Source: Deltaproteobacteria bacterium
Lineage (GTDB): Bacteria; Myxococcota_A; Polyangia; Polyangiales; Ga0077539
Assembly (NCBI GenBank): GCA_947477565.1
Contig: CANJUR010000005.1
Location: 62,001-126,000, forward strand
Direction: 5' to 3'
DNA: 64,000 nucleotides
Position 1 is the stretch's first letter; the number at the start of each line of letters is the position of its first letter. Below, in pieces: positions 7,539 to 16,029 of the stretch. The notes beneath the pieces were generated by a model. That model was not told where the DNA came from. It saw nothing but the letters and a program-made list of their open reading frames with translations, and searched no databases. A program made the position numbers and the translations under genes.

Positions 7539-10061
7539 TCAGCGGCAGACGCCGAAGCGGCACTGCTGGCCGCCGGTGCAGGCGGTGCCGCATCTTCCGC
7601 AGTTGGTGTTGCTGAAGTTGAGGAAGACGCAGGCCCCGGTGCCGCCATCGGTTGCGCCGCAGAGGGTCTGGCCAAAACCACAGACGCAAGCACCTGCGGT
7701 GCAGACCTGGTTGTTGCCGCACGCGCGGCCGCAGGTGCCGCAGTTGGCGGCGCTGGTCTGGACGTTGGTGCAGGTGGTGCCGCAGAGCAGTTGACCTGTC
7801 GGGCAGGCGCAGCGACCCGCGGAGCAGGCGGTTCCGCCCGCGCAGGTGTTGCCGCAGGTGCCGCAGTTCGTGGACGACGTCTGCAGGTTGATGCAGCTAG
7901 TGCCGCACATGGTGTTGCCGGTCGGGCAGACGCAGGCGCCCGCGACGCAGGACTGACCCGTGGTGCAGGCGCGACTGCAGGCGCCGCAGTTCGCGGTGCT
8001 GGTCTGAACGTTGACGCAGGTGGTTCCGCAGCGGATCTGGCCCGTGGGGCACGCGCAGACCCCGGCGGTGCAGACCGTGCCGTTGGTGCAGACGGTCGCG
8101 CAGGAGCCGCAGTGAAGGGTGCTGGTCTGGAGATTGAAGCAGCCCGCGCCGCCGCCGCCGCCACCGCCGCCGCCGGTGCAGTAGGCCTGCCCGGTGGCGC
8201 AGGTGCATGCTCCGGCCACGCAGGTCGCGCCGCCGTTGCAGGTGCGCCCGCAGGCGCCGCAGTTGTCTGCGCTGGTCTGGGTGTTGACGCAGATGTTGTT
8301 GCAGTTCGTCTGGCCGGTCGCGCAGGTGGTACCGCAGGTGCCTACGCTGCAGATCGGCGTTGTGGTGCCGCAGCGGTTTGCGCAGGTGCCGCAGTTGTTA
8401 CGATTGTTGAGCACGTCGGTGCAGGTGCCGCTGCAGAGCAACTGCCCTGTCGGGCAGGCGCAGAGCCCAGCGGTGCAGGTCGTGGCGCCCGCGCAGAGGT
8501 TGCCGCAGAGACCGCAGTTGGTGTTGTTGGTCTGCGCGTTGATGCAGACGCCGCCGCAGAGGAGCGTTCCCGTCGGGCAGCCGCACACGCCCGCAGCGCA
8601 GGCCTGGCCGCCGGTGCAGGCAGCGCCGCAGGCGCCGCAGTTGGCGCTGTCGGTCTGCCTGTTCACGCACGATCCGCTGCAGTTGGTGGTGCCCGTGCCG
8701 CAGACCAGCGTGCAGACGCCGGCCGAGCAGCTCTGGCTCGCGCCGCAGCGGTTGCCGCAGGCACCGCAGTTGGCCACGTCGGTCTGCGTGTTCACGCAGG
8801 CCCCGGAGCAGGTCGCGAGCCCGGTGCCGCACACGCAGCTACCGGCCCCGCAAGTCCGCCCACCGGTGCAAGAGACGCCGCAGGCGCCACAGTTGCTCGG
8901 GCTGGTGTTGAGGTCGAAGCAGACCCCGCTGCAGTTGGCCGTACCCGTCGGGCACTCGACGACGCAGCTGCCGCCCGCGCACGCCTGACCGACGCCGCAA
9001 GCCCGACCGCACATGCCGCAGTTGCGCGAGTCCGTCGAGGTCGCGGTGCAGACGCCGCCGCAGAGGATCTGACCGGCCGGACAGGCACATGCGCCCGCCA
9101 CGCACGTCGTGCCGCCGGTGCAGGCGACGCTGCAAGCGCCGCAGTTGGCGCCGTTGCTCTGGGTATCGACGCACGCGCCGCCGCAGTTCGTGGTGCCGGT
9201 CGCACAGGTGGAGGCGCAGGTCCCGCTGGCGCAGACCTGGCCGGTGCTGCAGGCGATTCCGCAGGTGCCGCAGTTCGCGGTGCTGCTCCGGGTGTCAACG
9301 CAAACGCCGGCACACTGGGTCTGCCCGCTCGGACACGCGCATGAGCCAGATACGCAGGTCGAACCGCCGCCGCACGCGGTGCCGCATGCGCCGCAGTTAG
9401 CGCTGCTCGATTGGGTGTCGACGCAGGCGCCGCCGCACGAGGTCAGCCCCGCGCCGCAGGTCGTCGCACACACGCTCGCGGAGCAAACCTGCCCCGTTGT
9501 ACAAGCAGTGCCGCACGCGCCGCAGTTGGCCGTGCTGCTGGTGGTATCGACGCAGGTTGCTCCACAGGCGACCTGGCCTGACGGGCACACGCAAGCGCCC
9601 GCCGCGCACATGTTGCCGCCGGTACAGCTCCGGGCACAGGCGCCGCAGTTGGTGTTGCTCGACCCAGTATCGACACAGGTACCCGAGCAGTCCGTGAGTC
9701 CGGCGCCGCAAACGAGGGCGTCCATGTCCACGACGTCACTGCTCGGGACGTCCATCCCGGGCGCATCCATGCCCGTCGCGTCGATTCCCGCGGCGTCATC
9801 GAGGCTCGGTGCATCGACCTGACTACCGTCGCTGGCAGGGGCATCGCCGCCACCGGTGTCGGCCACCGCGCGGTCGTCCACGGCGACATCCGGGTTGCTC
9901 GGTCGATCTTCGGCCCCACTGTCCGCCATGCCATCGACGCCAATCGCGTCCGACGCCGGAACATCCTGTCCTCCGCTGACCGGATCGGGACTGCACGCAG
10001 TCGAGAGCCCGATGGCCGAGAGAATCGCTACCCATTGTTGAGTGCGCCGCTTCATCACCAT
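7539..10061 (-). CDS. Large cysteine-repeat lipoprotein (17 repeats)
   Basis: 840 aa. ATG 10061 has GGAGG 8 bases upstream, which rules out the longer frame. The lipoprotein signal ends in LSTAC-S, followed by an Asp/Ala/Gly/Met-rich linker to about residue 115 (DAAGIDATGMDAPG). The rest is 17 units of 41-44 residues with the pattern C-x-G-x-C-x-(5-9)-N-C-G-x-C-x-x-x-C-x-x-G-x-x-C-x-x-G-x-C. One unit has a run of nine glycines. Probably an extracellular or outer-surface lipoprotein with many disulfides (or bound metal). No catalytic domain is seen. Similar repeats are common in myxobacterial secreted proteins; function unknown. The same unit occurs once in the SUMF1-like lipoprotein at 48.1-50.6 kb. 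Confidence 0.85.
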   Translation of the reverse strand: MVMKRRTQQWVAILSAIGLSTACSPDPVSGGQDVPASDAIGVDGMADSGAEDRPSNPDVAVDDRAVADTGGGDAPASDGSQVDAPSLDDAAGIDATGMDAPGMDVPSSDVVDMDALVCGAGLTDCSGTCVDTGSSNTNCGACARSCTGGNMCAAGACVCPSGQVACGATCVDTTSSTANCGACGTACTTGQVCSASVCATTCGAGLTSCGGACVDTQSSSANCGACGTACGGGSTCVSGSCACPSGQTQCAGVCVDTRSSTANCGTCGIACSTGQVCASGTCASTCATGTTNCGGACVDTQSNGANCGACSVACTGGTTCVAGACACPAGQILCGGVCTATSTDSRNCGMCGRACGVGQACAGGSCVVECPTGTANCSGVCFDLNTSPSNCGACGVSCTGGRTCGAGSCVCGTGLATCSGACVNTQTDVANCGACGNRCGASQSCSAGVCTLVCGTGTTNCSGSCVNRQTDSANCGACGAACTGGQACAAGVCGCPTGTLLCGGVCINAQTNNTNCGLCGNLCAGATTCTAGLCACPTGQLLCSGTCTDVLNNRNNCGTCANRCGTTTPICSVGTCGTTCATGQTNCNNICVNTQTSADNCGACGRTCNGGATCVAGACTCATGQAYCTGGGGGGGGGAGCFNLQTSTLHCGSCATVCTNGTVCTAGVCACPTGQIRCGTTCVNVQTSTANCGACSRACTTGQSCVAGACVCPTGNTMCGTSCINLQTSSTNCGTCGNTCAGGTACSAGRCACPTGQLLCGTTCTNVQTSAANCGTCGRACGNNQVCTAGACVCGFGQTLCGATDGGTGACVFLNFSNTNCGRCGTACTGGQQCRFGVCR
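7545..9710 (-). repeat. Coding array of ~130-bp cysteine-rich repeats
   Basis: Seventeen diverged in-frame units of roughly 123-132 bases (one longer because of the glycine insertion). Each is marked by an A-A-C-T-G-C-G-G-C core encoding Asn-Cys-Gly. Units vary at the DNA level, so the array is old or under selection for the cysteine pattern rather than recently amplified. Confidence 0.85.
8148..8175. repeat. GCC/ACC trinucleotide run coding poly-Gly
   Basis: A run of nearly perfect GCC triplets (one ACC) on the plus strand encodes nine consecutive glycines on the minus strand, inside one cysteine repeat. It is a microsatellite prone to length change in 3-base steps. Confidence 0.8.
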
Positions 10062-10236
10062 AAACAGAACCTCCAGTTCGACCCCCGACCGGAATCCGGC
10101 CTGCCCGGCATTCCTCGGAAGGCGACAACGGAATATTCGACGCCTTGGGTTGGCGAGCACAAGTGCCATTCATGCTCCGCAGACCGTCGTCGCTGTGACA
10201 TCGAAGCCGCTAACCGCAGTCCCCGATGGGTTTAGG
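10062..10236. other. Intergenic region upstream of cysteine-repeat lipoprotein
   Basis: No convincing gene. Holds the GGAGG ribosome site for the minus-strand lipoprotein (about 10071-10075). A TGGCAC element on the minus strand (10163-10168) looks like half of a sigma-54 promoter but lacks a correctly spaced GC. Confidence 0.5.
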
Positions 10237-10274
10237 TTGAGTTCGCTCACTCAATGATCAGACCGCGCTGATCA
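10237..10274. promoter_or_regulatory. Two abutting perfect inverted repeats
   Basis: TTGAGT-tcgctc-ACTCAA at 10237-10254 is followed directly by TGATCAG-accgcg-CTGATCA at 10255-10274. Both have 6-nt centres. They could be paired operator sites or RNA hairpins. They lie about 175-215 bases upstream of the lipoprotein start and just ahead of the disrupted gene at 10.3-10.96 kb. No T run follows, so an intrinsic terminator is less likely. Confidence 0.5.
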
Positions 10275-10339
10275 CTCCAGTAATCGGCCGAACATCCCGC
10301 TGGTCATTGTTTCCGCAGCGCATCCAAGGCGATTCGACG

Positions 10340-10960
10340 GTGATTCCCGACGATTTCAGTGCACGCGGGCCCTGCAGCACCACATCATGCTTTTCGCGGG
10401 CTGGCTCGACGAAAACCGCACCCACTTCTGCAACGTTGAGGAGTTCAACTGGGGCCACGCTGCGTCGATTCTCCACCACTTCACTTACGACAACGCGGGC
10501 GGCAGCCAGACATGAGTCATGCGTTCTTGCCGGTTCGCCTCGATGGCGCGCCGCCGAGAGCACCGGCGGCGTGAGCGTGGTCGATGCGGGAACCTCGGGT
10601 AGCACCTCGACGGACACTGCCCAGTGCTACTCCAACAGCCTCCAGCGCTGGATGCCGTCGCGCTCCTGCGTCGAGAGCCGCTTGGACCGCGACTGGTATT
10701 CACGCGTTCGAGGAGTCTGGCACCCTGGGGCCAATGCCTATAGCGCGTGCATCAACACCAACCCTCTCACCGCGGCCCGCAACGCGACCCGTTACTCCTC
10801 AACGCTGCGCCGAAACATGATCGAAGGCACGTGTCTGCAGAGCCGCCTCGATGGCGACTGGTATCAGTGCACCGACACCGGTTGGGTCATCGAGCGCAGC
10901 CTGCCCGCTTCCAACCGCGGCATCATCGGCGAGTGCATGGGCCAGTACCCCCTGCGTTGA
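10340..10960 (+). pseudogene. Probable frame-disrupted gene (two coding segments in different frames)
   Basis: From about 10340 to 10515 the frame starting at 10261 has strongly GC-biased third positions (about 83% by eye) and encodes a Trp/His/Asn-rich stretch with GWLDENRTHFCN and FNWGHAASILHHF, then stops at TGA 10513-10515. From about 10545 to 10960 coding signal moves to another frame: an Asp/Gly/Ser/Thr linker (VDAGTSGSTSTDT), then two related Cys/Trp units, CVESRLDRDWY and CLQSRLDGDWY. A single open frame from 10307 exists, but its first 80 codons look non-coding. The simplest reading is one or two frameshifts in a secreted-type protein. A sequencing error is possible. Family not recognised. 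The left boundary is approximate. Confidence 0.5.
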
Positions 10961-10980
10961 AACCGTGCCGGGAGTTTCAG

Positions 10981-11013
10981 CGTCGCTTTTTTACCGTACT
11001 CTGTAAAAAGACG
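10981..11013. terminator. AT-rich hairpin between convergent genes
   Basis: CGTC(gc)TTTTTTAC and GTAAAAAGACG form an imperfect stem with a short loop. The site follows the stop at 10960 and precedes the minus-strand stop at 11015. T and A tracts on both arms fit a bidirectional intrinsic terminator, unusual in this GC-rich DNA. Confidence 0.5.
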
Positions 11014-11014
11014 T

Positions 11015-11854
11015 TCAGGCCTTCTTCGGCATCGTCACGATCGGCTTGAGCACGGCCTTGCCGTCCTTGATCGAGACGTCGAGTCGCACCTCGGCCCCCT
11101 GGTACTTCAGCGCCAGCCGCGGGAGCGTCTCCCTGGCCTGGCGCGCGATGGACTCGTACTGCACGTCGGTGCTCTCGCCGGTCATCCGACGGGCTTCGAC
11201 GAAGCGCTCGTGCAGAGTGCGGAGTTGAGCGTCCTCCGCCGTCGGAGCAGGCCTGGAAAGGGCCGGTGGCGCGGGAGCGGGGCGTGCGATGGGGCTCACC
11301 GGAACGCGCGGTAACGTTCGGCCCAATGCACTGAATGCCGGGCGCGCACCAGGAGCAGGCGCCAGGGTCGGCGCACGCAGCGGGGAGGCACCCAGGTCCG
11401 GAAGTGACTCGACCTCGCGCCCGCGTGAGGAGTGGATGAGAGCATCCTTCGGGGTGGGATCGTCGGGTGTGGCGTCGGTCAGGTCGTCGTCTGTGAGTTC
11501 CATCGGCTCGGGCGCGGCCTCGGTCACGGCGGCGGGCTTTTCAAGTCGCCGCCCGAGGCGCTGTGCGCGGATGACGTCACGCTTGTAGGTGCCCTCCTCG
11601 ATCTGCCGGATAATGCGACCCCAATAGGTCTGGTAGGTCGTGAACCGCTGTACCAGCGTCTGGAAGCGGAAGCGCAGGCCGCCGTTGCGAAACTGCTCCT
11701 TGTGGAGCTGCACGAAACGCCGATCGACGTCCTTGCGCTGCACGAAGGGAATCATCTTTTCGATGCCGATAAAGTACTGGTCGTACTTGATTCGCAGGCG
11801 TTCGAGCCGCGACTCAAGCTCGTCGAGTTCCTTTTGTATCTCCGCTGGTGTCAC
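11015..11854 (-). CDS. Myxobacterial conserved protein, MXAN_5187-like
   Basis: 279 aa. GTG 11854 has GGAGG 5 bases upstream. N-terminal 100 residues are a charged coiled-coil-like helix region (IQKELDELESRLERLR, YDQYFIGIEK, TYQTYWGRIIRQIEEGTYKR), then a Pro/Ala-rich linker (about 115-205). A compact C-terminal domain has LHERFVEARR and IARQARETLPRL, ending in a beta-rich VRLDVSIKDGKAVLKP. From memory the N-terminal pattern resembles Myxococcus MXAN_5187-type proteins, of unknown function; a profile search should confirm. No signal peptide. Lies 25 bases downstream of the lipoprotein gene at 11880-12539, so likely the second gene of that operon. Confidence 0.72.
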   Translation of the reverse strand: MTPAEIQKELDELESRLERLRIKYDQYFIGIEKMIPFVQRKDVDRRFVQLHKEQFRNGGLRFRFQTLVQRFTTYQTYWGRIIRQIEEGTYKRDVIRAQRLGRRLEKPAAVTEAAPEPMELTDDDLTDATPDDPTPKDALIHSSRGREVESLPDLGASPLRAPTLAPAPGARPAFSALGRTLPRVPVSPIARPAPAPPALSRPAPTAEDAQLRTLHERFVEARRMTGESTDVQYESIARQARETLPRLALKYQGAEVRLDVSIKDGKAVLKPIVTMPKKA

Positions 11855-11879
11855 CGCGACCTCCGGTGGTGCCCTGCGC

Positions 11880-12539
11880 TCACAGGGGTGTGATCACGAG
11901 GTTGTCGAAATGTACCTGCGCGTCCCAATCGTTGAACGCGAAGTACTCGTGTCCCGGGCCCGCGAGTGGGTCTGGATCGTCCCACTCAAGCATCGGCGCG
12001 CCATCGAGCATCCAGCGCAAAACCCTGCCGCGACGCTCGATCGAGAAGTGGTAATGGCGTCCCATCTCGACACGGGGGCCTACACGCTGCCGACGGTCTG
12101 GCGCGTGCTCGTCCATTCGCGCGATGACGTTGTAGTTGTTCGACCAGCCGCCAAAGATCACGACGTAGCTCGTCGCGGTGTAGGAGGACTGCACGGCGTG
12201 CGAACTGCCGTCACCCCACACCTCACACTTGAGGTCGCCCGCAGGCGAATCACTCCACGCGTCGAACTCGATGCGAGCGTTGCGCGGAAGCTTGCGCCGC
12301 AGCCAGAGCGGGTGATTGCGCGCGCCCTGTCCCCGCAGTGCGCCTTCCTCGATGCGCCAGCCCTCGCCGGTTTCGCGCCAGTCGGAACCCAACTCCGTGC
12401 GCTCGAAATGGTCTTCGAAGCGCTGCCCGACCGAAGGGCTCCTGGGCTCGGTGCAACCCACGGTTGCGAGCCCGACCCCGACCCCCGACAACACCATCGC
12501 TCTTGCCACGGGAACCATCCAACGCCACCACGAACTCAT
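11880..12539 (-). CDS. Lipoprotein with jelly-roll (DUF1080/DUF1961-like) domain
   Basis: 219 aa from ATG 12539. Lipoprotein signal: MSSWWRWMVP, then a hydrophobic run ending TVGC-T. The mature part is beta-rich with WRIEEGALRGQ, ARIEFDAWSD, YVVIFGGWSN, HYHFSIERRG and VHFDNLVI. This is the pattern of concanavalin-like sandwich domains (3-keto-disaccharide hydrolase or DUF1961-like) that bind or act on sugars. Catalytic residues cannot be assigned, so it may only bind carbohydrate. No clear Shine-Dalgarno. Divergent from the TlpA-like gene (79 bases between starts). Confidence 0.75.
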   Translation of the reverse strand: MSSWWRWMVPVARAMVLSGVGVGLATVGCTEPRSPSVGQRFEDHFERTELGSDWRETGEGWRIEEGALRGQGARNHPLWLRRKLPRNARIEFDAWSDSPAGDLKCEVWGDGSSHAVQSSYTATSYVVIFGGWSNNYNVIARMDEHAPDRRQRVGPRVEMGRHYHFSIERRGRVLRWMLDGAPMLEWDDPDPLAGPGHEYFAFNDWDAQVHFDNLVITPL

Positions 12540-12618
12540 TGCGCCGAGACCGTACCACAGCCCCCGCGGGCGCCGACCCGGTTGAACATTTCCCGTGGGT
12601 GAGGTGTCGTACCTCCCC

Positions 12619-13140
12619 ATGAACCGACGCGTCTTCGCATCAACACTCCTCGCCGTCGCGCTCGCCTCGGCCGCGCAACCCGTCCTCGCCTCCGTCGGCA
12701 CCGAGGCGCCGGAGTTCACGCTCCCGTGCGCTCCCGGTGGCCCGACGCGAGGGCGCTTTCGCCTCACCGACTCGCTCCACCGCAAGCCCGTCGTGGTGCT
12801 CTTCTGGGCCACGTGGTGCCAGCCCTGCATGCAAGAACTCCCGGTCTACCAGGCGCTCTTCCAGCGATACGGGGGACAGCTCCAGATCGTTGCCATCTCG
12901 ATGGACGGCCCAGACACCGTCGCCGAAGCTGGAGCCACAGCGCGACGATTGGGCATCACGTTCCCAGTGGTCACGGACCTGGAGACCCAGGTGGTCTCGG
13001 TCTACAACCCGCGCCGCGCGGCACCGTTTTCAGTTTGGATTGATCGCTCGGGAATCATCACCCGGGAGCGGGAGGGCTTCTCGATGTCCGAGCAGGCCCA
13101 GATCGAGGCCGGAATCGCCGACCTGATGCGGCGACACTGA
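12619..13140 (+). CDS. TlpA-family periplasmic thioredoxin-like protein
   Basis: 173 aa from ATG 12619. Signal peptide ends near QPVLAS. The redoxin domain has VVLFWATWCQPC with redox Cys67 and Cys70, then ELPVYQAL and IVAISMDGPD. The cis-Pro region is APFSVWIDRSG. Members of the AhpC/TSA-TlpA group reduce periplasmic disulfides or haem-ligating cysteines. With many Cys-rich and one CxxCH protein in the window a link is conceivable but not shown. The motif WCQPC is slightly different from the usual WCxPC only in the middle residue. Confidence 0.88.
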   Translation: MNRRVFASTLLAVALASAAQPVLASVGTEAPEFTLPCAPGGPTRGRFRLTDSLHRKPVVVLFWATWCQPCMQELPVYQALFQRYGGQLQIVAISMDGPDTVAEAGATARRLGITFPVVTDLETQVVSVYNPRRAAPFSVWIDRSGIITREREGFSMSEQAQIEAGIADLMRRH

Positions 13141-13147
13141 GGTTGAC

Positions 13148-13867
13148 TCAGTCGTCGAGGCCGGGCTCAGCCTTGCTGTGACCCGCCTCGGCGCCGCCCG
13201 GGCCTTCGAGGGCGTGAAGCTCATCGCGAGCCCGACGGGAAACGTCGTTCCAGTCGGCCTGATGATGGCGGGCGAGGCCGTAGACGTGACCCGGGCGGTG
13301 CTCGCTCACGATAGCCGTCAACGACCGCATGATCTTGGCGGCGATGTCGTTGTCCTCAGGGTCGTTGATGCGCGGCTGGAGCACTCGCGTCTCCGCGGTG
13401 ACCGCCTCGATCTTTAGACGAAGGAGCGACGGATCCATGCTCGGAGCGTCGTTGCTGATGGTGCGAACCTCTTCGCGGAGCTTCTCCAGAGGGTTGCGCA
13501 CGCCAGGGTCGGACCCGCGGCTGTCGCCCCGGAAGCCCGCCGCCTCGCGCGGCTCGGCGGCACGGAAATCACGCGGTTCGCGACTAGCCGGAAAGTCGCG
13601 CTGCGGCCCACGGGACTCGCCGCGGTTCTCGCCGCGGTACGCCTGGGCGGCTCCGAAGTCTCGGGGTGCGCGTACCTCGCGCGAAGCGTTGAAGTCGCGT
13701 GAGGGCCGACGCTCGTCGTCGCGACGGAAGCCCTGCGGCGCAGGGGCGGGAGCGGAAGCGGAAGCAGTGCCGAGCACATCATCGATGCGGGCAGCGGCTT
13801 CCTTGAAGGTGTCACGCAAGGAAACGAGCAAGTCGCGAAGGTCACGATCGGAGGGAGTACGGTCCAT
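13148..13867 (-). CDS. Hypothetical protein with RDF-rich disordered middle
   Basis: 239 aa, ATG 13867 with AAGGA 9 bases upstream. Helical N-terminus (DLRDLLVSLRDTFKEAAARID), then about 85 residues of low complexity with repeated R-D-F (SRDFNAS, PRDFGAA, QRDFPAS, PRDFRAA). A helical C-terminal domain follows (LRLKIEAVTAETRVLQPRI, IAAKIMRSLTAIVSE). No signal peptide. Not recognised. Convergent with the TlpA-like gene; 7 bases separate the two stops. Confidence 0.65.
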   Translation of the reverse strand: MDRTPSDRDLRDLLVSLRDTFKEAAARIDDVLGTASASAPAPAPQGFRRDDERRPSRDFNASREVRAPRDFGAAQAYRGENRGESRGPQRDFPASREPRDFRAAEPREAAGFRGDSRGSDPGVRNPLEKLREEVRTISNDAPSMDPSLLRLKIEAVTAETRVLQPRINDPEDNDIAAKIMRSLTAIVSEHRPGHVYGLARHHQADWNDVSRRARDELHALEGPGGAEAGHSKAEPGLDD

Positions 13868-14156
13868 GGAATAGGGTCCTTAACGTGTGTCGGGGAGGAC
13901 GTCGTTGCGGGGTCAACACGGCCCGCAACGAGCAATAGACGCCCTCTCGGCGGATCAGGTGGGGCGCCGGGCTTCTATCCCCACGAGCACCATCCACGCA
14001 AGCGCCTCACTGACGGCCGACCAGTCAAGCCTTCCGACCCAGCTGAAGTTCGGAGTGCGTGCTGGAAGGAGTGATGACCGTCACCTGAGGGAAGCGCCGG
14101 CGTTTCCCCAAGGCGACGCCACCGACTACTCCGAACTCCAGGACGCACAGGACAGT
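13868..14156. other. Intergenic region between divergent genes
   Basis: No convincing gene; an open plus-strand frame here runs out of frame into the next gene and lacks coding bias. Contains a perfect dyad CGTTGCGG (13903-13910) / CCGCAACG (13923-13930) with a 12-nt spacer, about 35 bases upstream of the minus-strand gene start. It could be an operator. Confidence 0.5.
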
Positions 14157-14184
14157 TTGGCAGGCGCGGAGAAATCGTTAAGAT
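14157..14184 (+). promoter_or_regulatory. Candidate sigma-70-type promoter for PQQ lipoprotein
   Basis: TTGGCA (14157-14162), 16-nt spacer, TAAGAT (14179-14184). The first matches 5 of 6 of the -35 consensus; the second matches 4 of 6 of the -10. A GAGGAA ribosome site follows at 14205-14210, 10 bases before ATG 14221. Confidence 0.45.
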
Positions 14185-14220
14185 CAGGGCCTTCCATCAG
14201 CACCGAGGAACACCTGCTTC

Positions 14221-15834
14221 ATGCGCACCCCCCCGAAATCATCGCTGCTCCGCCCCTTCATCCTCACTGCGATCTGCGCTTCCGCGGCGTGTTCTTCGGA
14301 GCCGCCGGCGGTCTCTACCGACAGCGGCTCCGCCGATGCGGGCGCCACCGACGCCCCCATCGTCGCCACCGACAACGGTGTACGTCCGGACTCGGGCACG
14401 CCTGCGAGCACAACCACCGCGGTCACGACTTTCCAGTTCGATCGGGCACGGTCGGGCGCCAACCGGACGGAGACTCGCCTCACGGTTGCCGCGGTGCAGG
14501 CCGGCTTTGCGCGCAACGAAGCGTTCGCCCCCACGCTCGACGGCGAGGTCTACGCGCAGCCACTCTATCTCCCCGGGATCACCGTCGGCGGCGCGCGCCA
14601 CGACGTGCTCTTCGTCGCTACGCAGGGCAACTCGATGTACGCGCTCGACGCCACCACCGGCGCCGAACTCTGGCGCACCGCCCTCGGCACACCGGTTCCG
14701 CGCGCGATGCAGCAGTGCGGCAACATCAACACCATCGGCGTCGTCAGCACCGGCGTCATCGACCCCACCACCAACACCCTCTACGCCGTCGCGTTCACTA
14801 GCGAGGGCAGGCTTCAATTCAAGCTCAACGCCCTCGACGTCACCACGGGTCTGCAGCGCGCCGGATACCCCGCGGACATCAGCCCGCCGACAACCGGAAC
14901 ATCGAGCTTCGATGCGCGTGCGACGGGCCAGCGCGGCGCACTCCAATTTGCCGATGGACGCGTATTTGTTCCCTTCGGCGGCCTCTACGGCGACTGCGGC
15001 ATGTACCACGGCTGGATCGTTGGCATCGACGCGGCCAACCCGGCGCAACAGATCGCCTTCGCCACCCCCGGGCGTGGCTCCGGCATCTGGGCCGTCGGCG
15101 GTTCGGCGATGGATGAAACGGGTCGCATCTACGTCGCCACGGGCAACAGCACGCCCCTCGGTGGGCATACGCCGGGGTCGTTTGGCGAGCGCGTGATTCG
15201 CCTCGGTGGCGGCGCGACGGGCCCCACGTCGTCCACGGGCAACGCCTCTTTCTTCGAGGCCTCCGACGCGCGGATGCTCGACCTGCAAGACCTCGATATC
15301 GGTTCGGTTCAGCCGACGTTGCTGCCCCCGATCACCGGGGCTTCACGGCTGCTCTGGCAGGGAGGCAAGGCCGGCGTGAGCTACCTCCTCGACCGCGAAA
15401 ACCTCGGAGGAACCGGCTCGGAGATCTTCCAGGCCCGCTACTTCTCGGGCGGCAACTTCGGCGCAGCGGCGACGTGGTCTAACGGTACGGACACATTCTT
15501 GTTCGCACCCGGTCGCGGCACCCGCTCGGGCTGCTCGGGCAGCGGCGGCGTGATGGCCCTTCGCGTTACCGGAACCGAGCTCGCCACGGCGTGGTGTAGT
15601 GCCACGGTCTCCAACCCTTCGCCACCCGCGGTCTCGTCCAACGGCAACAACGACGGCATCCTCTGGGTCGCTGGCTCGACCCCGGCATCGCTCCGCGCAA
15701 TCGACATCTCTACAGGGATGGAAATCTTCGCGGGGGCACCGCCGAGCGTTCGTCAGTGGACGCCGATCGTCGTCGCCGATGGCCGGGTCTATGTGACCGG
15801 CGCCCGCACGGTTTCACTGTTCACCACCCGCTAG
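14221..15834 (+). CDS. Lipoprotein with PQQ-like beta-propeller
   Basis: 537 aa from ATG 14221. Lipobox CASAAC-S, then an Asp/Ala/Thr-rich linker (DSGSADAGATDAP). From about residue 70 a beta-propeller of PQQ-enzyme-repeat type: blades show ALDATTGAELWRTAL, KLNALDVTTG, GIDAANP and AIDISTGMEIF, the A-x-D-x-x-T-G-x-x-x-W/F pattern. No obvious PQQ-binding catalytic residues, so scaffold or binding role (BamB-like fold) is as likely as dehydrogenase. Exported, predicted outer membrane. Confidence 0.85.
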   Translation: MRTPPKSSLLRPFILTAICASAACSSEPPAVSTDSGSADAGATDAPIVATDNGVRPDSGTPASTTTAVTTFQFDRARSGANRTETRLTVAAVQAGFARNEAFAPTLDGEVYAQPLYLPGITVGGARHDVLFVATQGNSMYALDATTGAELWRTALGTPVPRAMQQCGNINTIGVVSTGVIDPTTNTLYAVAFTSEGRLQFKLNALDVTTGLQRAGYPADISPPTTGTSSFDARATGQRGALQFADGRVFVPFGGLYGDCGMYHGWIVGIDAANPAQQIAFATPGRGSGIWAVGGSAMDETGRIYVATGNSTPLGGHTPGSFGERVIRLGGGATGPTSSTGNASFFEASDARMLDLQDLDIGSVQPTLLPPITGASRLLWQGGKAGVSYLLDRENLGGTGSEIFQARYFSGGNFGAAATWSNGTDTFLFAPGRGTRSGCSGSGGVMALRVTGTELATAWCSATVSNPSPPAVSSNGNNDGILWVAGSTPASLRAIDISTGMEIFAGAPPSVRQWTPIVVADGRVYVTGARTVSLFTTR

Positions 15835-16029
15835 AAAGCCCCGCCGTCGGCCCTTTTTAGGCCGCGCTGACCTCCGCAAGCAAACGCGCGGCGTCTGCGG
15901 CGATTGCCTCACCCGCATCGATTGCTTCCCCACGAGCCCGCGAGCCCACGCCAGGGTGTTCGACTTCGTGCCCCGAGCCAACCTCACCGATCGCGCGACG
16001 ACGCCGACCTGTGGTATCCGCGCAGGCCT

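Noticed and set aside
7791..9344. 517-codon plus-strand frame opposite the cysteine-repeat gene
   Set aside because: Ala/Gly/Arg-rich mirror of the repeat array; no motifs.
7545..9710. CRISPR-like or satellite array
   Set aside because: Units are coding, in frame, diverged and about 130 bp, with no uniform repeat or spacers.
10148..10170. Half sigma-54 promoter (TGGCAC) upstream of the cysteine-repeat lipoprotein
   Set aside because: No GC at the required 10-base distance from GG (it is at 7 and 11).
10258..10617. 119-codon minus-strand open frame in the disrupted region
   Set aside because: Its third positions are only about 60% GC by eye against about 83% for the plus frame in the same register, so it is more likely antisense of a coding remnant.
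13887..14801. 304-codon plus-strand frame in the 13.9-14.2 kb gap
   Set aside because: Runs out of register into the PQQ lipoprotein, with no coding bias and no ribosome site.
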